NCBI GenBank assembly: GCA_003445035.1
Contig: DLVV01000241.1
Span: 17,378 to 25,345, forward strand
DNA: 7,968 bases
Origin: Planctomycetaceae bacterium
GTDB taxonomy: Bacteria > Planctomycetota > Planctomycetia > Planctomycetales > Planctomycetaceae
Reading direction: 5' to 3'
A program made the position numbers and the translations under genes. The notes beneath the pieces were generated by a model that made no database searches, was not told the origin of the DNA, and saw only the letters and a list, made by a program, of their open reading frames with translations. The stretch's first letter is position 1; each line of letters opens with the position of its first letter. Below, one piece after another: positions 6,663-7,968 of this stretch.

Positions 6663-7424
6663 TTAGCCAGCCAGCCAGCCACCATCGATGGGAATCACGC
6701 TGCCGTGCATGTAGTTGGACGCGTCGGAGGCCAGGAACACGGCGAGTCCGGCCAGTTCCTCGGGTTGGCCCCACCGTCCCATGGGAATCCGGGCCAGGAT
6801 CTGCGGAGCACGGACGGGGTCTTCCTTGAGTACGGCGGGGAGATCGGTGTCGAAGTAGCCCGGGCAGATGCAATTGATGTTGATGCCACGTCCGGCCCAC
6901 GACGCGGCCAGCGCACGGGTCATGCCGGCCACGGCGTGCTTGGCCGACGCGTAGGCGGGAATGTCGACACCGCCCTGGAATGTCATCACCGAGCCGATGT
7001 TGATGATCTTGCCACGTCCCCGCTCGAGCATGCCCGTGGCCGCCTGCTGGGACAGGTCAAAGGACGCCGTCAGGTGGACTTCCAGTTGATGACGCCAGAT
7101 GTCCATCGAAAACGTTTCGGCCGGTTGGCGTCCGCCGCCCCCGGCGTTGTTGACCAGGATGTCCACGGGGCCGAGTTCGTCGGCGACACGATCAGCCAGT
7201 CCGGCCCGGGCGTCGGGATCTGCCAGGTCGACCTGGATGTCGAGGAACCGACGACCGGCCGCCTCGACCTGTTGACGTGTCTCGGTGGCTTCGCCGCTGC
7301 GGGACACGCAGGCGATGTCGGCCCCGGCCTCGGCCAGTCCCACGGCGATGCCGCGGCCCAGCCCGCGGCGTGCTCCGGTCACCAGGGCGGTTCGACCGTT
7401 GAGTTGAAAGAGATCGAGGATCAT
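6663..7424 (-). CDS. kduD: SDR-family oxidoreductase, KduD-like (2-dehydro-3-deoxy-D-gluconate 5-dehydrogenase / gluconate 5-dehydrogenase type)
   Basis: Cytoplasmic NAD(P)-dependent short-chain dehydrogenase. The 253-residue length is typical of classical SDRs. Visible motifs are TGARRGLG (16-23, cofactor loop), DLAD (66-69), NNAG (92-95), catalytic Ser145 in INIGSVMTFQGG, Tyr158 and Lys162 in YASAK, PGYFDTD (188-194) and a C-terminal PIDGGWLAG. The overall order, including ARIPMGRWGQPEEL and FLASDASNY, closely follows KduD, which reduces 5-keto-4-deoxyuronate-derived sugar acids in pectin and uronate breakdown. SDR substrate assignment from sequence is uncertain, and gluconate 5-dehydrogenase or another sugar-acid dehydrogenase is possible. 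ATG 7424 fits the family N-terminus (LFQLNGRTALVTG), though no clear Shine-Dalgarno precedes it. The hydrolase gene lies 26 bp downstream. The last codons and the stop lie in a GGCT tetranucleotide run. Confidence 0.88.
   Translation of the reverse strand: MILDLFQLNGRTALVTGARRGLGRGIAVGLAEAGADIACVSRSGEATETRQQVEAAGRRFLDIQVDLADPDARAGLADRVADELGPVDILVNNAGGGGRQPAETFSMDIWRHQLEVHLTASFDLSQQAATGMLERGRGKIINIGSVMTFQGGVDIPAYASAKHAVAGMTRALAASWAGRGININCICPGYFDTDLPAVLKEDPVRAPQILARIPMGRWGQPEELAGLAVFLASDASNYMHGSVIPIDGGWLAG
6665..6680. repeat. Short tetranucleotide repeat (AGCC)x4 at the end of the kduD-like gene
   Basis: Four perfect tandem AGCC units (GGCT on the coding strand) encode the terminal residues of the dehydrogenase and abut its stop codon. 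Gain of one unit would bypass the stop and join the reading frame of the hydrolase, which is open across this region. It may simply be the codons for Gly-Trp-Leu-Ala-Gly. Confidence 0.6.
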
Positions 7425-7462
7425 GACGATTCGAGCGAGAGGGGAGGATTGGAGAGCAGGAA

Positions 7463-7468
7463 GTTATA
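7463..7468 (-). promoter_or_regulatory. Candidate -10 element for the kduD-like/hydrolase operon
   Basis: On the - strand TATAAC (5/6 to TATAAT) lies 38 bp upstream of the ATG at 7424. A transcript would start near 7456 with a leader of about 30 nt. No good -35 box is seen at 16-18 bp. The dyad at 7492-7520 lies just beyond the expected -35 position. Consensus match only. Confidence 0.35.
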
Positions 7469-7491
7469 CGACGCACGAATGTGAGACGCCA

Positions 7492-7520
7492 CCAGCCGGA
7501 CCGTATCTTTGTCCGGTTGG
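7492..7520. repeat. Imperfect inverted repeat in the divergent intergenic region
   Basis: CCAGCCGGAC (7492-7501) and GTCCGGTTGG (7511-7520) form a 10-bp dyad with one G-T position and a 9-nt loop. It lies in the spacer between the divergent dehydrogenase and DUF1501 genes, upstream of the candidate -10 of the former. It could be an operator for a dimeric regulator or an RNA hairpin. Confidence 0.4.
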
Positions 7521-7531
7521 CAAGAGATCGC

Positions 7532-7559
7532 TTGAAGGCTGGGTCGGCGACGGTACAGT
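7532..7559 (+). promoter_or_regulatory. Candidate sigma70-type promoter for the DUF1501 gene
   Basis: TTGAAG (7532-7537) and TACAGT (7554-7559), separated by 16 bp, match the -35 and -10 consensus at 4/6 each. A transcript starting near 7566 would have a leader of about 137 nt before GTG 7703. Such matches arise easily by chance, so this is a weak call. Confidence 0.3.
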
Positions 7560-7690
7560 GGAGGAAGAACGGTTGGCTTCGTGGGTCGAGGCGGACCGGG
7601 CTGGGGCGTTCCGGGAATGCGGCCGAGGGGTCGTGTGCCTGGGCGTAGTGATGGAATTGGAGTTTGGCTGCGGTCCCAGGAGGAGGGGCC

Positions 7691-7697
7691 GGAAGGG
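7691..7697 (+). promoter_or_regulatory. Candidate Shine-Dalgarno site for DUF1501 start GTG 7703
   Basis: GGAAGGG lies 5 nt before GTG 7703. A stronger AGGAGGGG at 7681-7688 is 14 nt from this GTG, which is too far for normal use. The site supports 7703 but does not exclude the start at 7787. Confidence 0.35.
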
Positions 7698-7702
7698 AAC
7701 CT

Positions 7703-7968
7703 GTGGATTCAGTGGGTCGCGGACAAGAGCCGGATCGTAGATCCGGACAACTTTTCGGTCGGCTGTTCGATCAGGGGATCGGGTCGGTGGTTTCACGTCG
7801 TGACTTCCTGCGTGTGGGTGGACTGGGTGTTGTCAGTCTGTCGGCAGCCGAGAAGGCCGCATTGGCCCGTCGTGGCGGTGACGAAGGCCGCAGCGTGATC
7901 CTTTTGCTGATGAGTGGTGGTGCGAGTCAACTGGAGACGTTTGATCCGAAGCCCGAGGCTCCCTCGGG
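7703..7968 (+). CDS. DUF1501 family protein with Tat signal, 5' part only (cut by window end)
   Basis: Only the first 88 codons are present and the frame is open to the last base. SRRDFLRVGGLG (31-42) is a twin-arginine signal. After it come VILLLMSGGASQLETF (65-80) and DPKPEAPS, the opening block of DUF1501, a sulfatase/phosphatase-fold family greatly expanded in planctomycetes, often beside DUF1553/PSCyt genes, with no settled function. Complete members usually have over 400 residues. The start is uncertain. GTG 7703 has GGAAGGG 5 nt upstream and gives a 30-residue Arg/Gly-rich leader before the twin arginines. GTG 7787 gives the more usual short N-terminus (VVSRRDFL) and has GGGGAT 8 nt upstream. 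The frame is closed by a TGA at 7649. It is transcribed divergently from the kduD-like gene. Confidence 0.85.
   Translation, partial: MDSVGRGQEPDRRSGQLFGRLFDQGIGSVVSRRDFLRVGGLGVVSLSAAEKAALARRGGDEGRSVILLLMSGGASQLETFDPKPEAPS
7730..7746. repeat. Perfect 7-bp inverted repeat near the DUF1501 start
   Basis: CCGGATC (7730-7736) and GATCCGG (7740-7746) are perfect arms around a 3-nt loop. It lies between the two candidate starts, 7703 and 7787. If translation begins at 7787 this hairpin sits in the 5' leader about 40 nt upstream. Otherwise it is coding sequence (Asp-Arg-Arg-Ser). Confidence 0.4.

Noticed and set aside
6642..7484. 280-codon + strand open frame opposite the kduD-like gene
   Set aside because: It is antisense to a complete SDR with all catalytic motifs. 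The translation is low in recognisable features.
7423..7740. 105-codon + strand open frame in the divergent spacer, including a possible GTG start at 7559
   Set aside because: No recognisable motif, no convincing Shine-Dalgarno, and it overlaps the start of the DUF1501 gene. The spacer is better explained as a control region, though a small unknown gene cannot be excluded.

Overview
The window is GC-rich, gene-dense bacterial DNA and most likely comes from a planctomycete. This is inferred from gene content, not from a marker gene. The supporting features are tetrahydromethanopterin (H4MPT) C1-carrier genes in a bacterium, an Omp85/BamA protein (so an outer membrane), a Tat-exported DUF1501 protein with the 'GGASQLETFDPKP' signature common in planctomycetes, and a Tat-exported alpha/beta hydrolase.

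Left part, + strand (1-5560). A strong hairpin (9-45) ends something upstream. It is followed by a methylene-H4MPT dehydrogenase gene (72-932), a large BamA/Omp85 gene (1062-3929), and a gene fusing a DUF447 flavoprotein-like domain to beta-RFAP synthase (3986-5560). The two outer genes belong to one C1 pathway. Beta-RFAP synthase makes the first committed intermediate of methanopterin biosynthesis, and the dehydrogenase oxidises methylene-H4MPT in formaldehyde or C1 oxidation. The BamA gene between them has no obvious functional link to this pathway. It has three structural oddities: a lipoprotein-type signal, a roughly 120-residue linker inserted in POTRA5, and no C-terminal aromatic residue. 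The 56-bp gap before the fusion gene holds a perfect 16-bp palindrome and an extended -10-like motif placed so that the transcript could be leaderless.

Right part, - strand (5527-7424). A KduD-like short-chain dehydrogenase (7424-6663) is followed after 26 bp by a Tat-exported alpha/beta hydrolase (6636-5527), probably as a two-gene operon. The hydrolase gene runs tail-to-tail into the RFAP synthase gene with a 34-bp overlap. KduD-type enzymes act in uronate and polysaccharide breakdown, so this pair may serve carbohydrate degradation.

Right edge, + strand (about 7703 to the end). The 5' end of a DUF1501 gene is present, with its Tat signal and first conserved motif, and is cut by the window end. 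The 278-bp divergent spacer between it and the dehydrogenase holds candidate promoters and a dyad. I saw no tRNA, rRNA, CRISPR array, insertion sequence or phage feature.

The most unusual item is the DUF447::beta-RFAP synthase fusion with its candidate leaderless promoter and palindrome. I cannot tell from the sequence alone whether this fusion is already known across planctomycetes.
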